14,701 nucleotides of DNA from an uncultured Anaerosacchariphilus sp. GTDB taxonomy: Bacteria; Bacillota; Clostridia; Lachnospirales; Lachnospiraceae. The position numbers were made by a program, and so were the translations under genes. This document shows, one piece after another, positions 7,033 to 14,701 of the stretch (positions are counted from its first letter, which is position 1; each line of letters opens with the position of its first letter). Under the pieces are notes generated by a model, which did not search any database, had not been told where the DNA came from, and saw only the letters and a program-made list of their open reading frames with translations. The stretch lies in assembly GCA_934402125.1 (NCBI GenBank), contig CAKRTY010000009.1, positions 1 to 14,701 of the forward strand, given 5' to 3'.

Positions 7033-7782
7033 ATGGGTATTATGAAGATTGAACATCTGGATCTGTTCTACGGGGATTTCCAGGCGCTCAAAAATGTAAA
7101 TATGGAGATTGAGAAAAATGAGATTACCGCATTTATCGGCCCGTCCGGCTGCGGAAAATCCACCTTCCTCAAATCCCTGAACCGTATGAATGATATGGTG
7201 GCCGGCTGTAGGATTACCGGAAAGGTAACCTTAAACGGACAGGACATCTACAAGGGAATGGACGTAAATGACCTGCGCCGGAGAGTGGGCATGGTATTTC
7301 AGAAGCCGAATCCGTTTCCCATGAGTATCTACGACAATATTGCCTATGGTCCCCGGACCCACGGAATCCGGAATAAAGCGAAGCTGGACGAAATCGTAGA
7401 GGAATCCCTGCGGAACGCGGCGATCTGGGACGAGACCAAGGATCGTCTGAAAAAGAGCGCCCTGGGTATGTCCGGCGGACAGCAGCAGCGTCTCTGTATC
7501 GCCAGAGCCCTGGCCGTGAAGCCGGAGATTCTGCTGATGGACGAGCCGACCTCCGCGCTGGATCCGATTTCCACTTCTAAGATTGAGGACCTGTGTATGG
7601 AGCTGAAGAAGAGCTTTACGATTGTGATGGTAACCCACAACATGCAGCAGGCGGCGCGTATCTCTGACAAGACCGCATTCTTCCTGCTGGGCGAGGTGAT
7701 CGAGTACGGCAATACGGATCAGATCTTCTCCATGCCGAAGGATACCCGTACCGAAAATTATATTTCAGGAAGGTTTGGTTGA
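7033..7782 (+). CDS. pstB: Phosphate ABC transporter ATP-binding protein PstB
   Basis: A 249-residue ATPase that powers phosphate import. Visible motifs: Walker [10 protein letters not shown] (36-44), Q-loop Gln90 in [12 protein letters not shown] (a Pst hallmark), signature MSGGQQQR (146-153), Walker B LLMDEP (167-172), D-loop SALD (174-177) and switch His202. The signature begins with Met where LSGGQ is usual, a mild substitution. The C-terminal ENYISGRFG is typical of PstB. The ATG follows CAGGAG by a normal distance. It is preceded by pstA with a 2-nt gap and followed by phoU after 4 nt, so all five genes form one operon. Confidence 0.96.
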   Translation: MGIMKIEHLDLFYGDFQALKNVNMEIEKNEITAFIGPSGCGKSTFLKSLNRMNDMVAGCRITGKVTLNGQDIYKGMDVNDLRRRVGMVFQKPNPFPMSIYDNIAYGPRTHGIRNKAKLDEIVEESLRNAAIWDETKDRLKKSALGMSGGQQQRLCIARALAVKPEILLMDEPTSALDPISTSKIEDLCMELKKSFTIVMVTHNMQQAARISDKTAFFLLGEVIEYGNTDQIFSMPKDTRTENYISGRFG

Positions 7783-7786
7783 TGCT

Positions 7787-8434
7787 ATGAGAGATTTTTA
7801 TGAAGAACAGCTGAATGAGCTGCATACACAGATGATCGCCATGGGCAGTCTGTGCGAAAAGGCCATTTCCAATGCTACAAAGGCGCTGACAGACGGCGAT
7901 CTGCAGCTGGCAGAGGAAATTATGAAGAATGACGCCATCATCAACCGCCAGGAGCGGGATATCGAGAGTCTCTGTATGAAGCTGATTCTCCATCAGCAGC
8001 CGGTGGCAGGGGATCTCCGCCGGGTTTCCGCGGCCCTGAAAATGGTGACGGATATGGAGCGTATCGGCGACCAGGCGGCAGATATTGCGGATATTGTCCT
8101 TGATATGAATGAGAAGCTTCCGGATAAGTTTCTCCATGTGTGCAAGATGGGCGTAGCAGCCATGAAAATGGTCACAGACAGCGTCAACGCTTACGTGGAC
8201 GGAGACCTGGAGCTGGCCCGCCAGATTATCCGGGACGACGACGTCGTAGACAATCTGTTCCTGAAGGTCCGCGGAGAAATTCTGGAGTCTATCCGGGATG
8301 GCAGCAGCCGCGGGGAAGAGGTTCTGGATCTGTTCATGGTGACCAAGTATTATGAGCGCATCGGCGACCACGCCACGAACATTGCGGAGTGGGTAGAATA
8401 CTCCATAACCGGGGAACGGTCCAATGAGAATTGA
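7787..8434 (+). CDS. phoU: Phosphate transport/signalling regulator PhoU
   Basis: A 215-residue all-helical cytoplasmic protein, a tandem repeat of two three-helix bundles. The two metal-binding signature motifs are ERIGDQAAD (91-99) and ERIGDHATN (190-198). In characterised bacteria PhoU links PstSCAB to PhoR and keeps the Pho response off when phosphate is ample; here that role is inferred. I chose the ATG at 7787 (MRDFYEEQLNEL), matching the usual PhoU N-terminus. A TTG at 7775 is in frame but lies directly against the only ribosome-like site (AGGAAGG, about 7767-7773). That site is rather far from 7787, so translation may rely on coupling with pstB. A terminator follows 27 nt after the stop. 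Confidence 0.93.
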   Translation: MRDFYEEQLNELHTQMIAMGSLCEKAISNATKALTDGDLQLAEEIMKNDAIINRQERDIESLCMKLILHQQPVAGDLRRVSAALKMVTDMERIGDQAADIADIVLDMNEKLPDKFLHVCKMGVAAMKMVTDSVNAYVDGDLELARQIIRDDDVVDNLFLKVRGEILESIRDGSSRGEEVLDLFMVTKYYERIGDHATNIAEWVEYSITGERSNEN

Positions 8435-8461
8435 TAACAGTATTCCGAGAGAATACAAAAC

Positions 8462-8500
8462 GAAAGCCAGAGAGCTGCAACTCTCTGGCTTTCTTGTCAC
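8462..8500 (+). terminator. Intrinsic terminator of the pst-phoU operon
   Basis: GAAAGCCAGAGAG (8462-8474) and CTCTCTGGCTTTC (8481-8493) form a perfect 13-bp stem with a 6-nt loop. The tail after the stem (TTGTCACTTGTTCTT) is only moderately T-rich, so part of the T-run lies in the stem. The A/T-rich outer stem could also work on the opposite strand. Confidence 0.85.
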
Positions 8501-8601
8501 TTGTTCTTATAAATGGCTTTGAAATATCAGAAAATAATAAAATATTTACACAAATAAAACAATAATAGAAGAAAAAACTTAAAATAAATTAAAAATAAGT
8601 G

Positions 8602-8630
8602 TTGACAAATGGAAGAAGTCCCGCTATAAT
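8602..8630 (+). promoter_or_regulatory. Perfect consensus sigma-A promoter of the candidate non-coding RNA
   Basis: TTGACA at 8602-8607 and TATAAT at 8625-8630 are separated by exactly 17 bp, a full match to the vegetative consensus. The 80 bp upstream (about 8520-8600) is very AT-rich with repeated A-tracts, as in UP elements. Predicted start near 8637. No open reading frame with a ribosome site follows on this strand before the terminator at 9143. Confidence 0.9.
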
Positions 8631-8636
8631 ACAATT

Positions 8637-9190
8637 AAAGATAAGGAACAAGAAAAAACAAAAGCTTCAAAAGAAAGAAAGCGAAAAACAACTCAACTAT
8701 CTTCTTAAATATAACCCAGTTATATTTAACATAGAGAATGAGTAATCTAAGTAAAGGAGGTACAGTCCAACAGGAAGGTAACGAATTACCCCATAATCTG
8801 AGAAAGCGAGGTACAGACCGCCGAAGACGTAAGAGGGACTTCCTAAAAAAGCTTTCAGAAAGATGTCAATCTTAATCAAAAGCAGATTTACGGAAGGCAG
8901 GGTAAAAAAGTAACCGGAAACCAATCGTTCGATGAGAATCGGTAGCAGAAAAGAAGAAAAGCCGGATGAGAAAAAAGAAAGAAAAAGCAAACCGGTATAA
9001 ATGAACTTTACAGAAGATCGAAAAACAAAACCGAGCACAGAAGAAATCGAACGGAAAAAGTCAATGAGACTTCAAAAATAAAATAGAAACTGAAAACAGA
9101 ATAAAGAAATGAGGTATTAGTCCAATGGACAGCATAGTTTGACAGCGGGTATCAAAGAAAGTAGAGTTGATACCCGCTGATTTATTTTGT
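8637..9190 (+). ncRNA. Candidate large structured non-coding RNA (about 550 nt, family unknown)
   Basis: Bounded by a perfect promoter and an intrinsic terminator, with no credible gene on either strand. The transcript is A/G-rich. Mutually compatible helices I can draw: 8693-8700 with 9134-9142 (8 bp, one bulge), closing the domain directly before the terminator; 8705-8715 with 8719-8729 (11 bp, 3-nt loop); 8777-8781 with 8786-8790 (CGAA loop); 8791-8800 with 8883-8893; 8802-8807 with 8851-8856; 8860-8864 with 8869-8873; 8925-8933 with 9046-9054; 8939-8943 with 9030-9034; 8961-8965 with 8992-8996; 9058-9062 with 9068-9072; 9120-9123 with 9127-9130. Some short pairings may be chance. GAGGTACAG occurs twice and a variant once. 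It does not look like RNase P RNA, tmRNA, 6S or SRP RNA. Size resembles large ornate RNAs such as ROOL or OLE, but I recognise no family motif. Confidence 0.68.
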
Positions 9191-9192
9191 TT
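9143..9192 (+). terminator. Intrinsic terminator of the candidate non-coding RNA
   Basis: CAGCGGGTATCAA (9143-9155) pairs perfectly over 13 bp with TTGATACCCGCTG (9167-9179) around an 11-nt loop, followed by a T-rich tail (TTTATTTTGTTT, 9181-9192). Its tail overlaps the -35 region of the addB promoter. Confidence 0.88.
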
Positions 9193-9215
9193 AAAAATAG
9201 GATTCGTGCTATAAT
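9187..9215 (+). promoter_or_regulatory. Probable promoter of addBA
   Basis: TATAAT at 9210-9215 is a perfect -10; TTGTTT at 9187-9192 is a weak -35 with 17-bp spacing. Transcription would begin near 9222, leaving a leader of about 23 nt with AAGGAG at about 9232-9237 before the addB ATG. The -35 lies in the T-tail of the preceding terminator, so the two units are packed back to back. Confidence 0.7.
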
Positions 9216-9244
9216 GAAAAAAACTTACGGAGAAGGAGAACCCC

Positions 9245-12200
9245 ATGTTCCTGCAATTCATTTTCGGCAATTCCGGCGCGGGAAAATCTTATACCCTGTA
9301 CCGAAGTGTGATCGAGGATTCCATTCGCCATCCGGAACAGAGCTACCTGGTGATTGTGCCGGAGCAGTTTACCATGCAGACCCAGAAGGAGCTGGTGCGG
9401 CTGCATCCGAACGGAGGTATCCTGAATATTGATATCCTGAGCTTTCAGCGTCTGGCGTACCGGGTATTCGAGGAAACCGGAACCCAGGTGGGAAAGGTAC
9501 TGGAGGAAACCGGAAAGAATCTGGTGCTTCGGAAGCTCGCCCAGGAGAAAAAGGGGGAGCTGAAGGTTCTGGGCGGGAATCTGAAGAAAATGGGATATAT
9601 CAGCGAGATTAAGTCGCTGATTTCCGAGCTGACCCAGTATGCGGTGACGGAGGAAGCCCTTTCCAGGCTGGTGGAGCAAAGCAGAGAAAAACCGCAGCTG
9701 TATTATAAGCTGCAGGACGTGCAGGTGCTTTACCGAGCTTTCCATGCGTATCTGGCCGATCAGTATATTACGGCGGAGGAGCTTCTGGAGGTGCTTTGCC
9801 GGGTGGCGGAGCAATCTACCCTGATCCGGGAGAGCGTGATTGTGCTGGACGGCTTTACCGGCTTTACGCCTATCCAGAATCTATTGCTGCAGAAGCTGAT
9901 GCTGTACGCGAAAAAGGTTGTAGTGACGGTGACTATAGACGAGCGGGAGAATCCCTATCGGGTGGAAGGGGAGCACCAGCTCTTTTATCTGAGCAAAAAG
10001 ACAGTGGCAGGCCTGAAACGGTTGGCAGAGGAGGCCGGAGTACCGGAGGAGAAGCCCCTCTGGGTACACCCCGGTGAAAAGAGCCGGTTTTCTGCCGGAG
10101 GAGAGCTGGCCTGGCTGGAGCAGAACCTGTTCCGGCTGCGGTGGCGCAGCTGTCCGGAGAACCATAGCTCTGGTCAGATCCGCCTTCAGCTGCTTAAGAA
10201 TCCGGAGGAGGAGGTCGCCTGGGCCGCCGGGAAAATCCGGGAGCTGATTCGGGAAAAGCAGTATCATTACCGGGACTTTGCCCTGATTACCGGAGACATG
10301 GAGGCCTACAGCCCGGTACTGGAGCGGGTCCTGGAGGATTATGGAATCCCCTGCTTTCTGGACAATAAGCGGAGTATTCTGAAGAATCCTTTTGTGGAAT
10401 GGATCCGGGCGGTTCTGGAGATTGCGGAGCAGGATTTCTCATACGAATCGGTGTTCCGGTATCTGCGAAGCGGCCTTTCCGGCATGGAACCGGAAGAAGT
10501 GGATCTGTTGGAAAATTATGTGCTGGCCCTTGGAATCCGGGGCGCGAAGCGGTGGGAGGATCGATTTATCCGCAGCTACCGGGGACTGACGGAAGAGGAT
10601 CTGGAGCGGATTGACAGCTACCGGGCCCGGGTGGCAGAGGACTTGCTGCCCTTTGTAAAAATACAGCGGAAGAAGGCCGTGGACGTCCGGACAAGAACTA
10701 CGGCCCTCTACGAGCTGATCACGAAGAAGGAAATTCAGGGCAGACTGGCTGTCTTTGAGGAACGGTTTAAACGGGAAAATAACCAGGTGCTGGCCAAGGA
10801 GTATCATCAGATCTATGGAATCCTGATGGATCTTCTGGACAAGCTGGTGGATCTTCTGGGCGAGGAGGAGCTGACGGTCCGGGAGTTCACGGAGCTTCTG
10901 GAAGCGGGCTTTGGGGAAGCCCGGGTGGGTGTCATTCCTCCTGGTGTGGATCAGGTGATGGCCGGAGATATGGAGCGTACCCGGCTTAAGGACGTAAAGG
11001 TACTCTTTTTCCTGGGCGTCAATGAGGGCAGCGTGCCGAAGAATGCTTCCCGGGCGGGGCTTCTGTCCGATATGGAGCGGGAACAGCTGCGGGGAGCCGG
11101 TATGGAGCTGGCGCCTACGGCCCGGGAACAGGGATATATCCAGCGGTTTTATTTGTATCTGAATCTGACGAAGCCGTCGGAGCGGCTCTATATCTCCTGT
11201 ACGCTTGTGGACAGCGGAGGAAAGGCGCTGCGGCCTTCCTATCTGATGAATGTGATGAAGCGTCTGTTTCCGGCGCTCACCCTGGAGCAGGAGAGTGCCC
11301 GGAGTAAATCCGGCCTGCCCCGGACAGAAGGGGAGGGACTGCGGCTGCTGATCGAGGGGCTGAAGGAATACCGGGAGGGCAGAGGCAGCGGGCAGTTTTA
11401 TGAGCTGTACCGCTGGTACGCAAGACAGGAGCGGTACGAGGAAAAGCTGGCGCAGCTTCTGGATGGAGCCTTCTCGGCGCATCGGGATACAAAGCTTGGA
11501 AAAGCAGTGGCCCACGCCCTTTACGGAACCGTGCTGGAGAACAGTGTGACCCGTCTTGAGCAGTACGCGGCCTGCGCTTATGCCCATTTTCTCATGTATG
11601 GCCTGAAGCTTTCCGAGAGAGAGCAGTATGAATTTGCCCCGGTGGATATGGGAAATATTTTCCATGAGACCCTGGAGGCATTTTCGAAGAAGCTGGACGC
11701 CAGCGACTATACCTGGAAGACGCTGCCCCGGGAGGTGGCGGACGACTGGGTGGAGGAGTGTTTGGCGGCTCTGACGGTGGATTACGGCAATACCGTGCTG
11801 AACAGTACGGCCCGGAACCAGTATATGATTCGCAGAATGGCCCGTATCCTGAAGCGGACGGTCTGGGCGCTGGGCGAGCAGATACGAAAAGGTCTGTTTA
11901 CGCCGGAAAATTACGAGATCTCCTTTTCCAGTGTCTCGGATCTGGAATCGGTCAATCTGGAGCTGTCGCCGGAGGAAAAGCTGAAGCTCCGGGGACGGAT
12001 CGACCGGGTAGATACCTGCGAGGACGAGGAGCATGTCTATGTGAAGGTGATTGATTATAAATCCGGCAGCACCTCATTTCAGCTGCTGTCCCTGTATCAC
12101 GGTCTGCAGCTGCAGCTGGTGGTCTATCTGAACGCGGCCATGGAGCTGATGAAGAAGGAGTATCCGGATAAGGAGATTCTTCCGGCGGGCATACTCTATT

Positions 12201-12652
12201 ACCAGATTCAGGATCCGGTGCTGGATACGGAGGGAGAGGAAGCGGATATAACGGCCCGGGTGCTGGAGAAGCTGAAGCCCGGCGGGCTGATCAATCAGGA
12301 TCCGGAGATTATAAGAAGGCTGGATCAGTCCATGCCGGGCCGCTCCCAGGTTCTGCCTATTTCCTATAATAAGGACGGAACCTTACGGTCCGGTTCCCCC
12401 GTGGCCAGTGGAGCACAGTTTGCGGCACTTTCACGTTATGTCAACCGAAAGATCCGGACGATTGGATCCGAAGTGCTGGAGGGACGGATGGACGTGAATC
12501 CCTATGAGCTGAAGGGACGGACTGCCTGCGATTACTGCGCCTACAGCGGTGTCTGCGGCCTGGATAGCAAGACGGAAGGGTATCACAGGCGGAGACTGCC
12601 TGTTTTTGACGACGGAGAGATCTGGAAACGGATAGAGGAGGAAGAGCTGTGA
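9245..12652 (+). CDS. addB: ATP-dependent helicase/nuclease subunit B (AddB)
   Basis: A 1135-residue subunit of AddAB, the Firmicute counterpart of RecBCD, which resects DNA double-strand ends for recombinational repair. The N-terminus has the AddB-type Walker A GNSGAGKS (8-15) in a helicase-like region thought to be mostly structural and used in Chi recognition. The C-terminal nuclease domain has His807 (GNIFHETLEAF), GRIDRVD (917-923), Asp937 and Lys939 in DYKSG, and Gln in YYQIQDP. The iron-sulfur staple cysteines are all present: Cys777 (AACAYAHF) and Cys1095, Cys1098, Cys1104 in CDYCAYSGVC. Length and order match the family. The ATG at 9245 is preceded by AAGGAG at normal distance. It overlaps addA by 4 nt (GTGA). 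Confidence 0.96.
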   Translation: MFLQFIFGNSGAGKSYTLYRSVIEDSIRHPEQSYLVIVPEQFTMQTQKELVRLHPNGGILNIDILSFQRLAYRVFEETGTQVGKVLEETGKNLVLRKLAQEKKGELKVLGGNLKKMGYISEIKSLISELTQYAVTEEALSRLVEQSREKPQLYYKLQDVQVLYRAFHAYLADQYITAEELLEVLCRVAEQSTLIRESVIVLDGFTGFTPIQNLLLQKLMLYAKKVVVTVTIDERENPYRVEGEHQLFYLSKKTVAGLKRLAEEAGVPEEKPLWVHPGEKSRFSAGGELAWLEQNLFRLRWRSCPENHSSGQIRLQLLKNPEEEVAWAAGKIRELIREKQYHYRDFALITGDMEAYSPVLERVLEDYGIPCFLDNKRSILKNPFVEWIRAVLEIAEQDFSYESVFRYLRSGLSGMEPEEVDLLENYVLALGIRGAKRWEDRFIRSYRGLTEEDLERIDSYRARVAEDLLPFVKIQRKKAVDVRTRTTALYELITKKEIQGRLAVFEERFKRENNQVLAKEYHQIYGILMDLLDKLVDLLGEEELTVREFTELLEAGFGEARVGVIPPGVDQVMAGDMERTRLKDVKVLFFLGVNEGSVPKNASRAGLLSDMEREQLRGAGMELAPTAREQGYIQRFYLYLNLTKPSERLYISCTLVDSGGKALRPSYLMNVMKRLFPALTLEQESARSKSGLPRTEGEGLRLLIEGLKEYREGRGSGQFYELYRWYARQERYEEKLAQLLDGAFSAHRDTKLGKAVAHALYGTVLENSVTRLEQYAACAYAHFLMYGLKLSEREQYEFAPVDMGNIFHETLEAFSKKLDASDYTWKTLPREVADDWVEECLAALTVDYGNTVLNSTARNQYMIRRMARILKRTVWALGEQIRKGLFTPENYEISFSSVSDLESVNLELSPEEKLKLRGRIDRVDTCEDEEHVYVKVIDYKSGSTSFQLLSLYHGLQLQLVVYLNAAMELMKKEYPDKEILPAGILYYQIQDPVLDTEGEEADITARVLEKLKPGGLINQDPEIIRRLDQSMPGRSQVLPISYNKDGTLRSGSPVASGAQFAALSRYVNRKIRTIGSEVLEGRMDVNPYELKGRTACDYCAYSGVCGLDSKTEGYHRRRLPVFDDGEIWKRIEEEEL

Positions 12653-14701
12653 GCGTCAGGTGGACCGAGGAACAGAAAAAAGTCATAGAAGTAAGAAATA
12701 AAAATGTGTTGGTCTCGGCTGCAGCAGGCTCCGGCAAGACGGCGGTCCTGGTAGAGCGGATTCTTTCTCTGGTCTGCGGAGAGGGAGAACAGGAGCAGCC
12801 GCTGGACGTGGACCGGCTTCTGGTGGTGACCTTTACCAAGGCGGCTGCGGCAGAAATGCGGGAGCGGGTGGGGCTGGCTCTGGAGAAGCGTCTGGAGGCA
12901 GATCCGGAAAATGAGCACCTGCAGAAGCAGCAGACTCTGATCCACAGCGCCCAGATTACGACCATCGACAGCTTCTGTCAGTATGTGATCCGCAATTATT
13001 TCCATCAGATTGATCTGGATCCCTCCTTCCGGATCGGCGACGAAGGGGAACTGAAGCTGCTGAAGGGCGATGTGGTAAAGGAGCTTCTGGAGGAATGCTA
13101 TGGGGAACCGGATCCGGAAAAAAAGGCCCGGTTCACAGAATTTGTGGAAACCTATGCCACGGGAAAAAGCGACGCGGGACTGGAAGCCCTGATTCTGCAG
13201 CTCTATGAATTTGCCATGAGCTACCCCTATCCGAAACGCTGGATCAGGGAATGTATGGAACCTTACCGGGCGAAGTCAGAGGCAGAACTGATGGAGAGCC
13301 CCTGGCTGAACTTTATGATGAATTATGTAAACCAGACGCTGGCGGATTTGGAAGGGGAACTACAGCGGATGCTGGCCGTCTGCCGTCTGCCGGGCGGGCC
13401 GTATATGTATGAGGATGCGCTGCAGGCGGATCTGATACAGGTGCAGGAGCTGAAGGACTGCAAAGGTTATGAGCAGCTTAGGGAGCGGCTTTGTGGGCTT
13501 TCTTTCGCGCGACTGTCCACGAAGAAGGATTCGGCAGTGGAGGAGGAGCGAAAAGAGCAGATCAAGGCATTCCGGGACGGTATGAAGAAAAGCCTGAAGG
13601 AGCTGAAGGAGAAATATATTTCGGTGCCGCTTGCAGACGTTCTGGAGATAATACAGAGGGCGGCGCCGGCTACGGAGGTGCTGCTGTCCCTGACGGCAGA
13701 ATTCGCGGATCGCTATCAGGAGAAGAAGCGTCTGAAAAATCTGGCGGATTTTCCAGATCTGGAGCACCTGGCTCTGGAGATTCTGGTGGAGGACGTGAAG
13801 ACCGATGAAAATGGAAGGCTGCGGCCGGTACCTACGGCTGCGGCGCGGGAGCTGTCCGCCCGGTACGCACAGATTATGATTGACGAATATCAGGACAGTA
13901 ACCTGATCCAGGAGATTATTCTGAACAGCGTAAGCCGGGGGCAGGGCGTTCCCAATGTGTTCATGGTGGGCGATGTAAAGCAGAGTATCTACCGTTTTCG
14001 TCTGGCCAGGCCGGAACTTTTTATGGAAAAATACCATAGCTATCCCAGAAATGACAGGGGATCAGAGATCCGGATCGACCTGCATAAGAACTTCCGGAGC
14101 CGGAGAGAGGTGCTGGAGGGTACCAACTACGTTTTTGAAAGGCTTATGACAGAGGCCGTGGGCGGAATTACCTACGACAGCGCGGCGGCGCTGTATCTGG
14201 GGGCGGAAATGCCGGATCCGGAGCAGAAAACGGGAAATATGCCGGAATTGCTTTTGCTGGAGAAGAATAAAGAAGCTGTGCCGGAGGCAGAGGATCCGGA
14301 ACAGAGCGAGCTGACGGAGCGGGAGCTGGAGGCCCATGGGGCTGCAGACTGTATCCGCAGCGTGATGGCGGAGGGAAGCGTCTGGGACGGAAAGACGGAA
14401 GCCTTCCGTCCGGTCCGGTACAGCGATATTGTGATTCTGCTTCGCAGCCTGACGGGCTGGGGAGACGTCTACGCCCGGGTGCTGAACGCGGCGGGGATCC
14501 CGGCCCATACAGAATCCCGGACCGGATATTTTACTACGATAGAGATTCAGACCCTGTTGAATCTTCTTCGTATCGTGGATAATCCCAGACAGGATATTCC
14601 GCTGGCGGCGGTGCTGAAATCCATGATTGGCGGCTTTACGGATGTGGAGCTGGCGAAGATCAAGAGCGCGTATCCGGATGCGAAGTTTCATGAGGCATGT
14701 A
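12649..14701 (+). CDS. addA: ATP-dependent helicase/nuclease subunit A (AddA), N-terminal part (3' end outside window)
   Basis: The first 684 codons of a UvrD/Rep-type (SF1A) helicase that normally has about 1,200 residues plus a C-terminal nuclease domain, which lies outside the window. Motifs in order: Q-motif region WTEEQKKVIE (5-14), Walker A AAGSGKT (25-31), motif Ia VVTFTKAAAAEMRERV, TIDSFCQYVIRNY, Walker B DEYQDSN (412-418) and motif III GDVKQSIYRFR (441-451). The start is GTG at 12649, overlapping the addB stop as GTGA, with GAGGAGG at 12635-12641, so translation is probably coupled to addB. It would supply the ATP-driven translocation and the 3'-strand nuclease of AddAB. The reading frame is open to the window end. 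Confidence 0.96.
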   Translation, partial: MSVRWTEEQKKVIEVRNKNVLVSAAAGSGKTAVLVERILSLVCGEGEQEQPLDVDRLLVVTFTKAAAAEMRERVGLALEKRLEADPENEHLQKQQTLIHSAQITTIDSFCQYVIRNYFHQIDLDPSFRIGDEGELKLLKGDVVKELLEECYGEPDPEKKARFTEFVETYATGKSDAGLEALILQLYEFAMSYPYPKRWIRECMEPYRAKSEAELMESPWLNFMMNYVNQTLADLEGELQRMLAVCRLPGGPYMYEDALQADLIQVQELKDCKGYEQLRERLCGLSFARLSTKKDSAVEEERKEQIKAFRDGMKKSLKELKEKYISVPLADVLEIIQRAAPATEVLLSLTAEFADRYQEKKRLKNLADFPDLEHLALEILVEDVKTDENGRLRPVPTAAARELSARYAQIMIDEYQDSNLIQEIILNSVSRGQGVPNVFMVGDVKQSIYRFRLARPELFMEKYHSYPRNDRGSEIRIDLHKNFRSRREVLEGTNYVFERLMTEAVGGITYDSAAALYLGAEMPDPEQKTGNMPELLLLEKNKEAVPEAEDPEQSELTERELEAHGAADCIRSVMAEGSVWDGKTEAFRPVRYSDIVILLRSLTGWGDVYARVLNAAGIPAHTESRTGYFTTIEIQTLLNLLRIVDNPRQDIPLAAVLKSMIGGFTDVELAKIKSAYPDAKFHEAC

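Noticed and set aside
7466..7492. Loss of the PstB ABC signature (MSGGQ instead of LSGGQ)
   Set aside because: Only the first Leu is replaced by Met, a conservative change; SGGQQQR and all other ATPase motifs are intact, so a defect is not supported.
7775..7786. TTG at 7775 as the phoU start
   Set aside because: The only ribosome-like sequence is directly adjacent, leaving no spacing; the ATG at 7787 matches the usual PhoU N-terminus.
8697..9038. Minus-strand 113-codon open frame with hydrophobic translation inside the phoU-addB gap
   Set aside because: It begins with GTG without any ribosome site, its hydrophobicity simply mirrors the A/G-rich + strand, and the region is better explained by a + strand promoter, helices and terminator.
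8637..9190. Known housekeeping RNA (RNase P RNA, tmRNA, 6S, SRP RNA)
   Set aside because: I see none of the hallmark conserved blocks: no RNase P core, no tRNA-like ends or tag frame, no 6S-like long bubble hairpin, and the length does not fit 6S or SRP. A covariance-model search would settle this.
8637..9190. CRISPR array or mobile-element end
   Set aside because: The GAGGTACAG-type repeats are too few, too short and irregularly spaced for CRISPR; no transposase, terminal inverted repeats or target-site duplication are visible.
10439..12034. 531-codon open frame on the minus strand across addB
   Set aside because: It is a shadow of addB. The Leu/Gln/His/Arg-rich translation is typical of the antisense of a biased coding frame, with no domain or ribosome site seen; the + strand AddB motifs are continuous.

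Overview
The window reads as a chromosomal segment of a Clostridia-type Firmicute, most likely a Lachnospiraceae member. This rests on the protein styles (clostridial PstS, PhoR and AddAB), strong AGGAGG-like ribosome sites, moderately GC-rich genes separated by AT-rich gaps, and sigma-A promoters. I could not run a database search, so genus is not assigned. All recognised genes lie on the + strand.

Region 1 (1-4158) starts with the tail of a lipase-like alpha/beta hydrolase. It is followed by a phosphate-starvation cluster: a Na+/phosphate cotransporter with a fused PhoU-like domain, a PhoR-type histidine kinase and a PhoP/PhoB-type response regulator. The three are tightly spaced, led by an 11-bp-periodic Pho-box array and closed by an intrinsic terminator.

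Region 2 (4159-8500) is the high-affinity phosphate uptake operon pstS-pstC-pstA-pstB-phoU. It has its own Pho-box array with the same spacing plan as the first, a hairpin-rich leader, and a terminator after phoU. The PstS protein is circularly permuted: the half of the fold that normally comes second, with the SREDGSGTR phosphate-binding loop, comes first and is joined by a short linker to the half that normally starts the protein. All expected binding motifs are kept.

Region 3 (8501-9190) has no believable gene. It holds a perfect consensus promoter (TTGACA, 17 bp, TATAAT) preceded by A-tracts, about 500 nt of A/G-rich sequence with many mutually compatible helices, and a strong terminator. 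I read it as a candidate large structured non-coding RNA of about 550 nt; its family is unknown to me.

Region 4 (9187-14701) is addB and the first part of addA, the subunits of the AddAB helicase-nuclease for double-strand-break repair. They have their own promoter and overlap by 4 nt; addA runs off the window end.

Together, PhoR and PhoP would respond to phosphate limitation and switch on both Pho-box promoters. This would raise their own levels, the Na+/Pi carrier and the PstSCAB pump, with PhoU as negative coupler. The RNA and addAB look like separate transcription units.
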